NCBI RefSeq assembly: GCF_014145225.1
Contig: NZ_JABVCQ010000032.1
Span: 1-34,961, forward strand
Direction: 5' to 3'
Origin: Thiospirillum jenense
GTDB lineage: Bacteria > Pseudomonadota > Gammaproteobacteria > Chromatiales > Chromatiaceae
Length of the DNA: 34,961 bases
Positions 9,300 to 18,550 of the stretch are shown piece by piece. Under the pieces are notes generated by a model that ran no database searches, was not told the origin of the DNA, and saw only the letters and a program-made list of their open reading frames with translations. The position numbers were made by a program, and so were the translations under genes. Within the stretch, counting starts at the first letter, position 1. Each line of letters opens with the position of its first letter.

Positions 9300-11132
9300 G
9301 TGATTGAACAATTACGCAACATCGCTATTATCGCTCATGTTGATCATGGTAAAACAACGTTAGTGGATAAACTTCTTCAACAATCTGGTACGTTGGGTGA
9401 TCGTTTTGGCCCAATAGAACGGGTCATGGATTCCAATGTTCTTGAAAAAGAACGTGGTATTACCATTTTATCTAAAAATACTGCACTGCGCTGGAATGGT
9501 TATCGTATCAACATTGTTGATACACCCGGACATGCTGATTTTGGTGGAGAAGTGGAACGTGTATTATCAATGGTTGATTCAGTTTTATTATTGGTTGATG
9601 CCCAAGAAGGACCAATGCCGCAAACACGTTTTGTCACTACCAAAGCATTTCAGCACGGTTTGCGACCTATTGTTGTTATTAATAAAATAGATCGTTCTGG
9701 CGCCCGTCCAAGTTGGGTGGTAGATCAAGTATTTGAGTTATTTGATCGCTTAGGTGCAACGGATGAGCAATTGGATTTCCCTATTGTCTATGCTTCAGCA
9801 ATCAATGGATATGCTGGTTTGAGTGACCAAATAAAAGATGGTGACATGACACCGTTGTTCGAGGCGATTATTACGCATTGTCCGGCGCCGGCGGTGGATC
9901 CTGATGGCCCTTTTCAAATGCAAATTTCCACCTTGGATTACAGCTCTTTTGTTGGTGCAATTGCAATTGGACGTATTCAACGTGGCACATTAAAACCGAA
10001 TCAACCAATCGTTGTTGTAAAACACGATGGCAGCAGGCAACGCGCCAAAGTTGGATTAGTTTATGGTTATTTAGGATTAGTGCGAAGTGAAGTTCCTGAA
10101 GCGTCTGCTGGCGATATTGTCGCTTTAACTGGTATTGAAACACCGAATGTATCAGATACCCTCTGCCATCCAGATCAGGTTGAACCATTACCGCCCTTGA
10201 CCGTTGATGAACCGACTGTAACCATGACGTTTCAAGTCAATACATCACCCTTTGCGGGACGTGATGGTAAATATCTAACTTCCCGACAACTAAAAGAACG
10301 TTTAGAACGTGAATTGATTCATAATGTCGCATTGCGCGTTGAAGAAGGCAATGATGCGGATCGTTTCCGTGTATCTGGGCGGGGTGAATTGCACTTATCC
10401 ATTTTATTAGAAACGATGCGTCGAGAAGGATATGAGCTGGCGGTTTCACGTCCTGAAGTGATTTTTCGTGAAATTAATGGCGCGATTTGCGAACCTTATG
10501 AACAATTAACTGTTGATGTGGATGAAGCGTATCAAGGCGCGATCATGCAAGCCTTAGGTGAGCGGCGTGGTGAATTAAAAGACATGGTGCCGGATGGGCG
10601 TGGACGTGTGCGATTGGATTATGAAATTCCGTCACGCGGGTTAATTGGATTTCAAACGGAATTTATGACTTTAACTTCTGGTACAGGATTAAAATATCAT
10701 GTTTTCGATCATTACGGCGTGGCTAATCCGGGTGGCATCGCACCGCGCCGTAATGGTGCAATGATTTCTAATGGTCAGGGTAAAGTATTAGGATACGCCC
10801 TGTTTAATCTACAAGAGCGCGGGCGGATGCTGGTCGCCCCGGGGCAAGAAGTCTATGAAGGACAGGTGGTTGGTATTCATTCCCGCGATAATGATCTGGT
10901 CGTAAATCCGCTTAAAGCCAAACAGTTAACAAATATTCGGGCAGCGGGGTCTGATGAGAATATTTTATTAACGCCCCCTATTCGTTTTTCATTAGAGCAG
11001 GCGCTAGAATTTATTGAAGATGATGAGTTAGTAGAAATTACACCAACTGCTATTCGTATTCGTAAGCGATTTCTTAAAGAACACGAACGCAAGCGCGCAG
11101 GACGCAGTGTGAGTAACGTGGCGGACGCCTAA
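9300..11132 (+). CDS. typA: Ribosome-associated translational GTPase TypA/BipA
   Basis: TypA/BipA is an EF-G-like GTPase that binds ribosomes and affects assembly and stress or low-temperature growth. G1 AHVDHGKTT (residues 12-20), G3 DTPGH (74-78) and G4 NKID (128-131) are intact, followed by domain II, the EF-G-like domains and the BipA C-terminal domain ([14 protein letters not shown] region). The frame runs upstream to 9084, but the family N-terminus ([19 protein letters not shown]) begins at the GTG at 9300. That codon is preceded by TAGGTG at a good distance and gives 610 aa, as in E. coli. A terminator hairpin lies between the probable promoter and this start. Confidence 0.97.
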   Translation: MIEQLRNIAIIAHVDHGKTTLVDKLLQQSGTLGDRFGPIERVMDSNVLEKERGITILSKNTALRWNGYRINIVDTPGHADFGGEVERVLSMVDSVLLLVDAQEGPMPQTRFVTTKAFQHGLRPIVVINKIDRSGARPSWVVDQVFELFDRLGATDEQLDFPIVYASAINGYAGLSDQIKDGDMTPLFEAIITHCPAPAVDPDGPFQMQISTLDYSSFVGAIAIGRIQRGTLKPNQPIVVVKHDGSRQRAKVGLVYGYLGLVRSEVPEASAGDIVALTGIETPNVSDTLCHPDQVEPLPPLTVDEPTVTMTFQVNTSPFAGRDGKYLTSRQLKERLERELIHNVALRVEEGNDADRFRVSGRGELHLSILLETMRREGYELAVSRPEVIFREINGAICEPYEQLTVDVDEAYQGAIMQALGERRGELKDMVPDGRGRVRLDYEIPSRGLIGFQTEFMTLTSGTGLKYHVFDHYGVANPGGIAPRRNGAMISNGQGKVLGYALFNLQERGRMLVAPGQEVYEGQVVGIHSRDNDLVVNPLKAKQLTNIRAAGSDENILLTPPIRFSLEQALEFIEDDELVEITPTAIRIRKRFLKEHERKRAGRSVSNVADA

Positions 11133-11626
11133 TGATTTGCGCAGCATTTTATAGATAGTTGCTATTTTACTAATATTGACACTTTGTCATAAAGCAAACT
11201 TGTTTTCTACGTCGAAATGCTGCGCCTAATTCTTTTATTTTATCCGATTATAATAACCAAATGATACGAAACCAGTTGCAGACAGCGCTATCAAACCCGA
11301 TAAAAAATAATAATCTTTTGCTGTGATAGCCACTAGATTGGCAGCGCCACTTGGCAATGCTTTGGATTATCCGCTATTATGATGCGGCGGCTAACATAAT
11401 GCGCCAAATTCACTGGAATAACGAAAGACGGGCTAGAATTTGTCGTGTTGCGTCGCCAAATAGAGAAATAATGGAATACGTTAGTGACATCTTGACACCA
11501 CCAACATAAGTTATGTTGCCAAGTATAAAAAAAATCTGGTCACTCGCTATTTCCTGATTGACATCATTTCTGCCATGATTGCAATTGAGATATACCACTC
11601 AAAATTAGGGTTGGAGGACCTTTCCA
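11133..11626. other. Gene-free AT-rich intergenic region with inverted repeats
   Basis: I see no credible protein or RNA gene in these 494 bases. An 11-bp inverted repeat GCGCAGCATTT / AAATGCTGCGC (11139-11149 and 11215-11225) encloses 65 bases just after the typA stop. A perfect 7+1+7 palindrome AACATAAGTTATGTT lies at 11503-11517. A TTGACA at 11558-11563 with a weak TGCAAT 16 bases on is a possible promoter for the next gene. Confidence 0.5.
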
Positions 11627-12076
11627 ATGATCGCTTTTTCTCAACTACACGCACAAAACCACAAGATCACAGAACTCTCTAATGTGTTTATGTATTTAGT
11701 ACAAAACCGTGAGTTGTGTGATACCGAAACCATTTGTAATATCTTTTTTGAATATGCCGCCAAGGTTAAAGAACATAATGACTTGGTAGATCGTGAATTA
11801 TGCAGTAAGCTGATTTCTTATCCAGATCAATCTGTAAAAAACACGGCAAATCGCTTTTTATCTGGTTCAAATGAAATTAAGCGTATTTTTAATAGATACC
11901 TTAAAGATTGGTGTTCCGAACCGCAGCGGCGCTTGAAAATTCGTGACTATAGTGCATTCCTTCAAGAAACTGAACAAATGTTCGGTTTGGTATTAGATCG
12001 TATTCAACGCGAAACGGAACATTTATATCCGTTAATTCGCAAATTGGAAGAATGCAAAACGGCGGCAGCCGCCTAA
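11627..12076 (+). CDS. Hemerythrin-like four-helix protein, function uncertain
   Basis: The 149-aa protein is predicted to be all-helical and soluble. Its layout resembles hemerythrin/HHE-domain proteins: an early His (H12), EHNDLVDREL around H50-E57, and a terminal RETEHLYPLIRKLEE helix that matches the EExxLYPL end of the fold. Several expected iron ligands in the third and fourth helices are not obvious, so a metal-free relative or a different four-helix bundle is possible. The start is well defined by GGAGG about 9 bases before the ATG. It ends one base before the next gene's ATG, so it is probably co-translated with the pterin dehydratase. Confidence 0.5.
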   Translation: MIAFSQLHAQNHKITELSNVFMYLVQNRELCDTETICNIFFEYAAKVKEHNDLVDRELCSKLISYPDQSVKNTANRFLSGSNEIKRIFNRYLKDWCSEPQRRLKIRDYSAFLQETEQMFGLVLDRIQRETEHLYPLIRKLEECKTAAAA

Positions 12077-12077
12077 C

Positions 12078-12398
12078 ATGAATCAATCCAGTCTCACCGC
12101 GCCTGACATTGCGGCGGCGCTGGCACAATTGAATGCCACGGCCATGGTGCCGTGGCAAGTGATTGAAAATAAGCTGTGCAAAACATTTGTGTTTACTGAT
12201 TTTAATGCCGCTTTTGGGTTTATTGCACAGGTTGGACTCGCGGCTGAAGCGTTGAATCATCATCCCGATTGGTGTAATACTTATAATAGAGTATCTGTTG
12301 CATTACAAACGCACGAAGTCAATGCAATTAGCGCACAGGATTTTGCTCTCGCTCACCGTTTGGAACAGTGCGTTACGCAATCAGGTTTGATGAGTTAG
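12078..12398 (+). CDS. phhB: Pterin-4-alpha-carbinolamine dehydratase
   Basis: This small enzyme (106 aa) dehydrates 4a-hydroxytetrahydrobiopterin. The family signature is present: HHPDWxNxYNxVxxxLxTH with H61, H62 and H79 as the expected catalytic histidines, and the D-F-x-LA helix near the end. The ATG lies one base after the previous stop with no clear separate ribosome site, which suggests coupling. No phenylalanine hydroxylase is visible, and orphan copies are common in bacteria, so the physiological role here is open. hisI follows 33 bp downstream. Confidence 0.9.
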   Translation: MNQSSLTAPDIAAALAQLNATAMVPWQVIENKLCKTFVFTDFNAAFGFIAQVGLAAEALNHHPDWCNTYNRVSVALQTHEVNAISAQDFALAHRLEQCVTQSGLMS

Positions 12399-12431
12399 GG
12401 ATTTTTCAATTAAATTAGGTATAGAGTTGAT

Positions 12432-12878
12432 ATGTCAGATTTGCATGGTATTAAAGCAAATGAAGCTGCGGTCTGCGGCAGCACACAGCCCTGGTCTGTT
12501 ATTCAAACGACGCTTAAACTGACTGCCGACGGATTACTTCCCGCAATTGCTCAACAATACGATACGGGTGAAGTTTTGATGTTGGCGTGGATGAATATGG
12601 CGGCATTGGATGAAACGTTAATGACGGGGCGGGTGTGTTATTGGTCGCGCTCGCGCAATAAGTTATGGCGTAAAGGTGAAGAATCCGGGCAGGTGCAGCA
12701 TTTAAAGGAAATACGCATTGATTGTGATGGCGATGCGTTGTTGTTATTAGTTGATCAGACTGGCCCTGCTTGCCACACGGGACGGGTAAGTTGTTTTTAT
12801 AATGCAATCCGCAATCATCAGGTTGAAGTCATTACCGCCCCGCTGATTGATCCTGCCGTGTTGTATCATCATAAATAA
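12432..12878 (+). CDS. hisI: Phosphoribosyl-AMP cyclohydrolase HisI
   Basis: HisI opens the purine ring of phosphoribosyl-AMP in the third step of histidine synthesis. The metal-binding core is intact: D97-C98-D99-G-D101, then GPACHTG with C114 and H115, and C121 in SCFY. Family motifs [13 protein letters not shown] and [21 protein letters not shown] are also present. The protein is 148 aa, a stand-alone HisI without the HisE domain, with a slightly long N-terminus. No other his genes are nearby. Its last 10 bases overlap the end of the convergent cls gene. Confidence 0.95.
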   Translation: MSDLHGIKANEAAVCGSTQPWSVIQTTLKLTADGLLPAIAQQYDTGEVLMLAWMNMAALDETLMTGRVCYWSRSRNKLWRKGEESGQVQHLKEIRIDCDGDALLLLVDQTGPACHTGRVSCFYNAIRNHQVEVITAPLIDPAVLYHHK

Positions 12879-14320
12879 GGGCTAAATAATCGCGCCACAC
12901 CGTCCCGCAATTTAATTGGTAATGGACGGGTACGCAATTCCTCAATTCGCACTTCACGCGCCGTTGCTAATTTAGTTTCAAACAGTTGATTCAATGTGTT
13001 GCTTAAAGCGACATCATAGCATTCAACATTTAATTCAAAATTCAGTCGCAAACTGCGCGCATCCCAATTAGCTGACCCGAAAAAACACCAGGTCATATCC
13101 ATGAGCATTAACTTGGTATGATCGAATGGGGGCGCAGAAAGATAGATTCGACAACCGCCAAGCAAAATTTGTTCAGCCTGTGCTTGAGCAGCCCAATGTA
13201 CAAATCGCAAATTGTTATGAGCGGGTAATAGAATTTGTATTTCAACCCCGCGTAACGCCGTGACATTTAATGCAGAAATCAGTGATTGATCGGGTAAGAA
13301 ATACGGCGTAATAATTCGAACACGATGTTTGGCATGGACTAGGGCGCCAAGAATCATGCGGCGAATGAGATCGCAATTTTCATCTGGTCCATCAGCAATA
13401 CAACGGGCAATGCTATTCCCACAGGGAATTAACAGCGGATACCAGGTATTGCCACTTAAACGTTCACCGGTAGTGAAATGCCAATCCATTGCGAATGCGT
13501 TTAATAATCCCCGCACCACTGGTCCTGTGAGTTTGAAATGTAAATCACTCACGGGATGTAATGGTTGATCTGCTAATACGCAATTGGCGCGAATATTCAA
13601 TCCACCAGTGAACCCCGTGCGTCCATCAATGACTAATATTTTGCGATGATTTCGCAAATTAAGATACGGATTGCGTACTGGCAATGGAGATTCTAAAAAA
13701 ACTCCAATAGGCAAAAGACTTTGCCGTAATTGATGCGGGGTGTAGGGCCGACTATAGCGCTGACCAACACCATCAATTAACACCCGCACTTGAACACCGC
13801 GCTGCTGGGCTTGTGCTAATGCTGTGACGAATTGCTGCCCAATAGAATCATAATCAAAAATATAGGTTGATAATGCAACGCTGTATTGCGCAGCGGTAAT
13901 GGCTGCAAGCATGACTGGATAGGCATCGTCGCCATTGGCTAATGGCTGTATTTGATTGCCCGCTTGCAAATTGCTGTGGGTTAGTGTATCACCTAAACGT
14001 CCCATTCCAATTAAATCGGGAAAGTTTTTACTTAGTATTCTTATCGCCCGTTGTTTAGTACGGAGCCCACTGCTGTCATGGTTTAATAGTGTTTCTGAAC
14101 GCAACCGATGTGCCTTCCGCCGAATACGATTAACCCCGAAAATCCAATACAACACAACTCCCAAACCGGGCGTTAATAATACTAACCCCGTCCAACCGAC
14201 AGCGGATGATACATCGCGTTGACTTAAAACAATGTGACCAACAGTAAAAGCTGCCGCCGTTGTTTCGATGATGATGAGTAGTGTCCAACCAATATCTTCA
14301 AATAACAATACGAATTCCAT
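12869..14320 (-). CDS. cls: Cardiolipin synthase (phospholipase D family)
   Basis: This membrane enzyme condenses phosphatidylglycerol into cardiolipin. Two N-terminal hydrophobic segments (about residues 10-32 and 43-62) are followed by two PLD domains. Each has an HKD motif: H225-x-K227-x4-D232 (HRKILVID) and H401-x-K403-x4-D408 (HTKLMLMD). GSANWD follows the second. I chose the ATG at 14320 (483 aa), with GGTG directly upstream. In-frame GTG and TTG codons 2-3 codons earlier are possible. A promoter-like sequence lies about 155 bases upstream, so the leader would be long. It may also be reached from the 157-aa orphan gene 210 bp upstream. Confidence 0.94.
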   Translation of the reverse strand: MEFVLLFEDIGWTLLIIIETTAAAFTVGHIVLSQRDVSSAVGWTGLVLLTPGLGVVLYWIFGVNRIRRKAHRLRSETLLNHDSSGLRTKQRAIRILSKNFPDLIGMGRLGDTLTHSNLQAGNQIQPLANGDDAYPVMLAAITAAQYSVALSTYIFDYDSIGQQFVTALAQAQQRGVQVRVLIDGVGQRYSRPYTPHQLRQSLLPIGVFLESPLPVRNPYLNLRNHRKILVIDGRTGFTGGLNIRANCVLADQPLHPVSDLHFKLTGPVVRGLLNAFAMDWHFTTGERLSGNTWYPLLIPCGNSIARCIADGPDENCDLIRRMILGALVHAKHRVRIITPYFLPDQSLISALNVTALRGVEIQILLPAHNNLRFVHWAAQAQAEQILLGGCRIYLSAPPFDHTKLMLMDMTWCFFGSANWDARSLRLNFELNVECYDVALSNTLNQLFETKLATAREVRIEELRTRPLPIKLRDGVARLFSPYL

Positions 14321-14474
14321 ATTCACCAAGATACTGGGAGTAGCGGTTCCGTGTATGAAAACTCACGGTTTTTATTAACTACAATTGTGTTTATTGAAAC
14401 ATTACCTTAATTAATATAAACAATCATTAAACGAGATTTTCTAATGACAACCAACATGCAAAACCTGCATCTTA

Positions 14475-14502
14475 ATTATACCACAGTGGCTATAATTGTT
14501 AA
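14475..14502 (-). promoter_or_regulatory. Probable sigma-70 promoter for cls
   Basis: On the minus strand TTAACA (14502-14497), a 16-base spacer and a perfect TATAAT (14480-14475) form a near-consensus sigma-70 promoter pointing at cls. The transcript would carry a leader of roughly 150 bases before the ATG at 14320. Confidence 0.6.
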
Positions 14503-14530
14503 TTGCTGTATTCAGTTTTTTCATTCAATA

Positions 14531-15004
14531 TCAATGCCGACTTGCGCGTGGTGGCGGCACTTCACGCGGTTCAGGTTCTTCCACCCAAACCCCGCGCCGC
14601 GCCCGTCGTCCAACTAATAAACACGCCCGTTCAAATGCCATTTCAGCTTGCCGCGCTAACCAATCCCATTCAAACGGTGTCGCACCGCTACGCACATGCC
14701 AATGTCCCGTAATTAACACCTGACCTAAACGCACTTCTACAGCCCAATCATGCCAAATAACTTCTGGTTCCTGCTCATCGGCGAATTCTTGTTCAACTAA
14801 TCGTACCGTATTTACTCCACTATCATCTTGCGCCTGCATTTGACTAATAATGGAATCATCATCAATACAGGTTTCGCGGCCGGTATGCACCGCATTGGCC
14901 GTATCCATTAAAACCCGTGCAACTGCTTCTGGCGTTAATTGAATTAAGAGCGGCGTCCCCCAATCCAATTCACCTGGATCATCTAAATTCATAATGATAT
15001 TCAT
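14531..15004 (-). CDS. Hypothetical protein, 157 aa
   Basis: I do not recognise this family. The protein is soluble, with no signal peptide or membrane segment. The N-terminal two thirds are acidic (several Asp/Glu clusters around residues 45-85). A helical stretch EWDWLARQAEMAFERACLLVGRRARRG and a Pro/Arg-rich C-terminus follow. Codon use and composition resemble the neighbours, and the reading frame faces no better competitor on the other strand. The start at 15004 is preceded by GGATG; an internal ATG four codons later is an alternative. It lies between ppk (upstream) and cls (downstream) on the same strand, separated from ppk by a perfect hairpin. Confidence 0.65.
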   Translation of the reverse strand: MNIIMNLDDPGELDWGTPLLIQLTPEAVARVLMDTANAVHTGRETCIDDDSIISQMQAQDDSGVNTVRLVEQEFADEQEPEVIWHDWAVEVRLGQVLITGHWHVRSGATPFEWDWLARQAEMAFERACLLVGRRARRGVWVEEPEPREVPPPRASRH

Positions 15005-15030
15005 CTACATCCGCCTTTAACACTCAATGG

Positions 15031-15060
15031 TTCGGCGGATAAATCTGGCTATCCGCCGAA
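15031..15060. repeat. Perfect 11-bp inverted repeat downstream of ppk
   Basis: TTCGGCGGATA (15031-15041) and TATCCGCCGAA (15050-15060) enclose an 8-base loop. It lies between the ppk stop and the 157-aa gene and would form a strong RNA hairpin. No T-run follows on either strand, so it is more likely a transcript-stabilising or weak termination structure than a classic terminator. Confidence 0.65.
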
Positions 15061-15091
15061 TACATGACTATACCAATACTGGCGTCACTAA

Positions 15092-18000
15092 TTACTGTTG
15101 TGATAGCCGATGTTCAAAATGACTTAACAACCGTGACCGTAAGGTTTTTTCTTTATGCTTGGCTGCCGCTGCCAAACGTTTTTCTGCCACACCAATTAAC
15201 GTTTCTTGTGCACCCTTTGCATTTGGATCATCGGAACAGCGCTGAATATATGTCCCATCGGATTGCAAGTCCCATGCGGAACGATAATCAGCGAATTGCA
15301 CATCAAGAATTAACCGCAATTCTTGGCGTAATTCAGTCCGTTCCACTGGGGCCAATACTTCAACGCGACTTTCTAAATTGCGCCGCATCATATCTGCTGA
15401 CCCAATGTAATACTCCTCATTGCCGCCATTGCGGAAATATAGAATACGTCCATGTTCTAAAAACCGCCCGACAATACTGACTACGCGAATAGTTTCCGAA
15501 ATACCCGGCAACCCCGGCCGCAAGCGACAGGTATCACGCACAATTAAATCAATTTTCACTCCAGCGCGGCTGGCTTTATACAGGGCGCGAATAATATCGG
15601 GGTCTTCCAGCGCATTCATTTTCATTTGAATCAAGCCGCCGCCTTGCTGCTGATGCAAATCAATTTCGCGCTGGATTTTATGCAAAATACCGCGCTTGAG
15701 TGTATAGGGTGCGGCCAAAATCTTGCGATAACTTGGCGGTGGTGAATAACCCGTCAAGTAATTAAACAATTCGGTTAAATCTTGACCGATGTCTTCATCA
15801 CAACCCAGCAATCCAAAATCGGTGTATTGTTTTGCCGTGACTGCGTGATAATTCCCGGTGCCAATGTGATAATAACGGCGTAATTGCGAATAATCACGGC
15901 GCACCACAAAAATTAACTTGCTGTGCGTTTTTAATCCTAATACACCATAGGTGACATGAATCCCTTCTGATTCCAAGCGCCGCGCCCAGCCGATATTCGC
16001 CGCTTCATCAAAGCGCGCTTTTAATTCAACTAATACCGCGACCTGTTTACCATTCCGCGCTGCTTCAATCAGTGCATCAAGAATTGGCCCCGCTGAAGTG
16101 CGGTACAGCGTCATTTTAATAGCTAATACCTTTGGATCACGCGCCGCGGTGGATAAGAAACGCTCCACCGTTGTTGCAAATGATTCATAGGGATGCTGCA
16201 ATAACAAGGGGCCATTTTCACGAATAACATGGAAGATATTGCGCCGATCATTGGCTAATAATGGATGATCGCACGGGCGATGCGGACGGTCACGCAATTC
16301 AGGAATATCTAATGAAGCCAATTCAAACAAATCACGCTTGGCAATTAACCCAGCAACTTCATAAACATCTTCTTCATTCAAACCCAATTCGGCTGCCAGC
16401 ATTCCGCGATGTACCGGATCCATCCCCGCCTGTACTTCGAGCCTGACAATTGGCGCGAAATGGCGCTCGCGCAATTCAGTTTCGATCATTTCTAATAAAT
16501 CATTAGCCGCTTCTGCATCGGGTTCGACAATGGCATTGCGCGTCACGCGGAATAATGCACAACGTTCAATCTCCATACCGGGAAACAGCATGTCAAGATT
16601 ATTCACCACTAAATCATCTAAGGTGACAAACGTATTAGAGCCATTCACTGGGATCAAGCGTTTAGACACGTCTTTACTAATGGGCACCTTCACTCGTGCC
16701 ATATAGGTTTCACTGCCGCCGGGATAGCGCAATGTCACTAATAAATTGAGTGCTAAATTAGAAATAAACGGGAATGGATGCGCTGGATCCATTGCCAACG
16801 GTGTCAACATGGGAAAGATATTTGTGCGGAAATGATCGCGTAATCGTTCCTGTGCATCGGATGGCAATTGATTAACAGCAGTTAAACGAATGTCGTGCTG
16901 CTCTAATGCGCTCATCAATTCTGCAAAAATGCGTTCTTGATCTTCCTGAATCGCCGCAATCAATGCGCGGCACTCCGCCAATTGTTGATTGGGTGTGCGC
17001 CCATCTACTGTTGGCGTATGTACCCCAGCTGCAATTTGTTGTTTCAAACCGCCGATGCGTTTCATAAAGAATTCATCGAGGTTATTGCTGACAATGGCTA
17101 GAAATTTTACCCGTTCTAACAAGGGTGTCCGCGCATCATCCGCCTCGTGCAAGACTCGCTGATTAAATGCTAACCAGGTTAATTCTCGATTAAGATACAA
17201 TTCCGTATCATTAAAATTATTCAGCGACTTCATTATAAGACTACCGTTATCATCGTCATCATCTATTGCATGATCGTCTGGGATTTGCGGACATGACATC
17301 ATCGTATCGTCAGCCGTATCCTTTGTTGATTGGTCATCTACCGATGTTTCATTTTGTGTTAAATCAGTGACATCTTGTTCGTTAGTTTTATCAAGCGACG
17401 CTATTGACACAGTCGTATCATCCATATTGGATTCATTGGCAACAATGCTGGTTTTTTCTACGGAATCATCTGTTGTGGCGGCATCTGATGTATTGGTATT
17501 CGGCAAGTGATTATCCAATTCATCATCGTTGTCAGGTTGATCCACTGCGTCATCATTACCAATTTCATCACTTGGTTTATCGTTATTCTCAATTGCCGCC
17601 GCTGCCATCATTACATCATTCGCATCGTTATCATTGGCAACGGTGCTGTTTTTTTCTGTTTTATCCAACTCTAACTCGTCCAATCTGTCATAATCCAATT
17701 CATCATCGTTGTCAGGTTGATCCACTGCGTCATCATTACCAATTTCATCACTTGGTTTATCGTTATTCTCAATTGCCGCCGCTGCCACCATTACGTCATT
17801 CGTATCGTTATCGTTGGCAACGGTGCTGTTTTTTTCTGTTTTATCCAACTCTAACTCGTCCAATCTGTCATAATCCAATTCATCATTATTGTCAGATTGA
17901 TCCACCGCGTCATTATTACCAATTTCATCACTTGGTTTATCGTTATTCTCAATTGTCGCCGCTGCGACTATTACATCATCCGTGTCGTTATCGTCAGCAA

Positions 18001-18454
18001 CGGCGGCGGGTTGTTTTATTTTATTTGTCTCTGATTCGTCTGAATCGTAACGATCTAATTCATCATCGTCGTCGCCTTGATTAATTGCATTAATATTCGC
18101 AGCAATGAGTGCGACACTTAATGGTTTTTTAACAGCACTATCATCGTCGTCTGATTCCATTGTTGCGTATTCGAGATCAACCATTTCATCATCTTCATCA
18201 TCATCAACAATCAACTGGTCTTTATGACTGTCACGCACAGATTCAGTAATAACCGACGGGTCATCCGCATCAATTGCAGCGGTGGTAACTGATTGATGCG
18301 TGAATTCATCAGCGGATGCGGTATCTCCACCAGCATCTTTAATATCAGTCAATTGATCTTGATGGGAGACGGCGCTTTGTCTTTCGCTATTTTCAGCCAG
18401 TGGTGACAAGACGTTTGCGTTGTATCCAGCAAGTGCGCGTTCTAATTCGTTCAT
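15092..18454 (-). CDS. ppk: Polyphosphate kinase PPK1 with a long acidic N-terminal extension
   Basis: PPK1 polymerises the gamma-phosphate of ATP into polyphosphate, reversibly. The conserved enzyme starts at about residue 420, counting from the first ATG (18466), with ELYLNRELTWLAFNQRVLHEA. It is about 705 aa, the normal full length. The catalytic His in GLKTHSK (about residue 848) and the second conserved His in RFLEHGRI are present. Ahead of this is a ~415-residue Asp/Glu/Asn-rich region with 60-residue tandem repeats, which is not part of normal PPK1. The frame is continuous with no stop or shift. I prefer the ATG at 18454 because GGGGGAAC precedes it. The ATG at 18466 (1124 aa) lacks a ribosome site. 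Initiation nearer the core cannot be excluded. Confidence 0.93.
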   Translation of the reverse strand: MNELERALAGYNANVLSPLAENSERQSAVSHQDQLTDIKDAGGDTASADEFTHQSVTTAAIDADDPSVITESVRDSHKDQLIVDDDEDDEMVDLEYATMESDDDDSAVKKPLSVALIAANINAINQGDDDDELDRYDSDESETNKIKQPAAVADDNDTDDVIVAAATIENNDKPSDEIGNNDAVDQSDNNDELDYDRLDELELDKTEKNSTVANDNDTNDVMVAAAAIENNDKPSDEIGNDDAVDQPDNDDELDYDRLDELELDKTEKNSTVANDNDANDVMMAAAAIENNDKPSDEIGNDDAVDQPDNDDELDNHLPNTNTSDAATTDDSVEKTSIVANESNMDDTTVSIASLDKTNEQDVTDLTQNETSVDDQSTKDTADDTMMSCPQIPDDHAIDDDDDNGSLIMKSLNNFNDTELYLNRELTWLAFNQRVLHEADDARTPLLERVKFLAIVSNNLDEFFMKRIGGLKQQIAAGVHTPTVDGRTPNQQLAECRALIAAIQEDQERIFAELMSALEQHDIRLTAVNQLPSDAQERLRDHFRTNIFPMLTPLAMDPAHPFPFISNLALNLLVTLRYPGGSETYMARVKVPISKDVSKRLIPVNGSNTFVTLDDLVVNNLDMLFPGMEIERCALFRVTRNAIVEPDAEAANDLLEMIETELRERHFAPIVRLEVQAGMDPVHRGMLAAELGLNEEDVYEVAGLIAKRDLFELASLDIPELRDRPHRPCDHPLLANDRRNIFHVIRENGPLLLQHPYESFATTVERFLSTAARDPKVLAIKMTLYRTSAGPILDALIEAARNGKQVAVLVELKARFDEAANIGWARRLESEGIHVTYGVLGLKTHSKLIFVVRRDYSQLRRYYHIGTGNYHAVTAKQYTDFGLLGCDEDIGQDLTELFNYLTGYSPPPSYRKILAAPYTLKRGILHKIQREIDLHQQQGGGLIQMKMNALEDPDIIRALYKASRAGVKIDLIVRDTCRLRPGLPGISETIRVVSIVGRFLEHGRILYFRNGGNEEYYIGSADMMRRNLESRVEVLAPVERTELRQELRLILDVQFADYRSAWDLQSDGTYIQRCSDDPNAKGAQETLIGVAEKRLAAAAKHKEKTLRSRLLSHFEHRLSQQ
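17515..18054 (-). repeat. 180-bp tandem repeats inside ppk coding an acidic 60-residue unit
   Basis: Three units of exactly 180 bp run 17515-17694, 17695-17874 and 17875-18054. The first two differ at only four positions. The third matches over its first ~120 bases with about 13 differences and diverges in the last 60. A short further echo begins at 18061. Because 180 is a multiple of three, the frame is kept. The encoded unit contains blocks such as ELDYDRLDELELDKTEKN, STVANDND and NNDKPSDEIGNDDAVDQ. The near-identity of two units points to recent duplication. Confidence 0.95.
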
Positions 18455-18550
18455 CCGTTCCCCCATTAAGAAATGCTGCTACATGATGTCACAATGGTAT
18501 GACCATCTCATCAAAAATTAAAGTGGTTTCATTCAATAGTTATGCGATGT

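Noticed and set aside
17515-18060. Regular repeats suggesting a CRISPR array
   Set aside because: The 180-bp units are direct tandem copies without unique spacers and keep a reading frame. They are coding repeats.
17404-18084. Long open frame antisense to the ppk repeat region
   Set aside because: It is the mirror of the repetitive acidic ppk region, with a His/Tyr/Arg-rich nonsense composition and no ribosome site. The ppk frame continues into a conserved enzyme.
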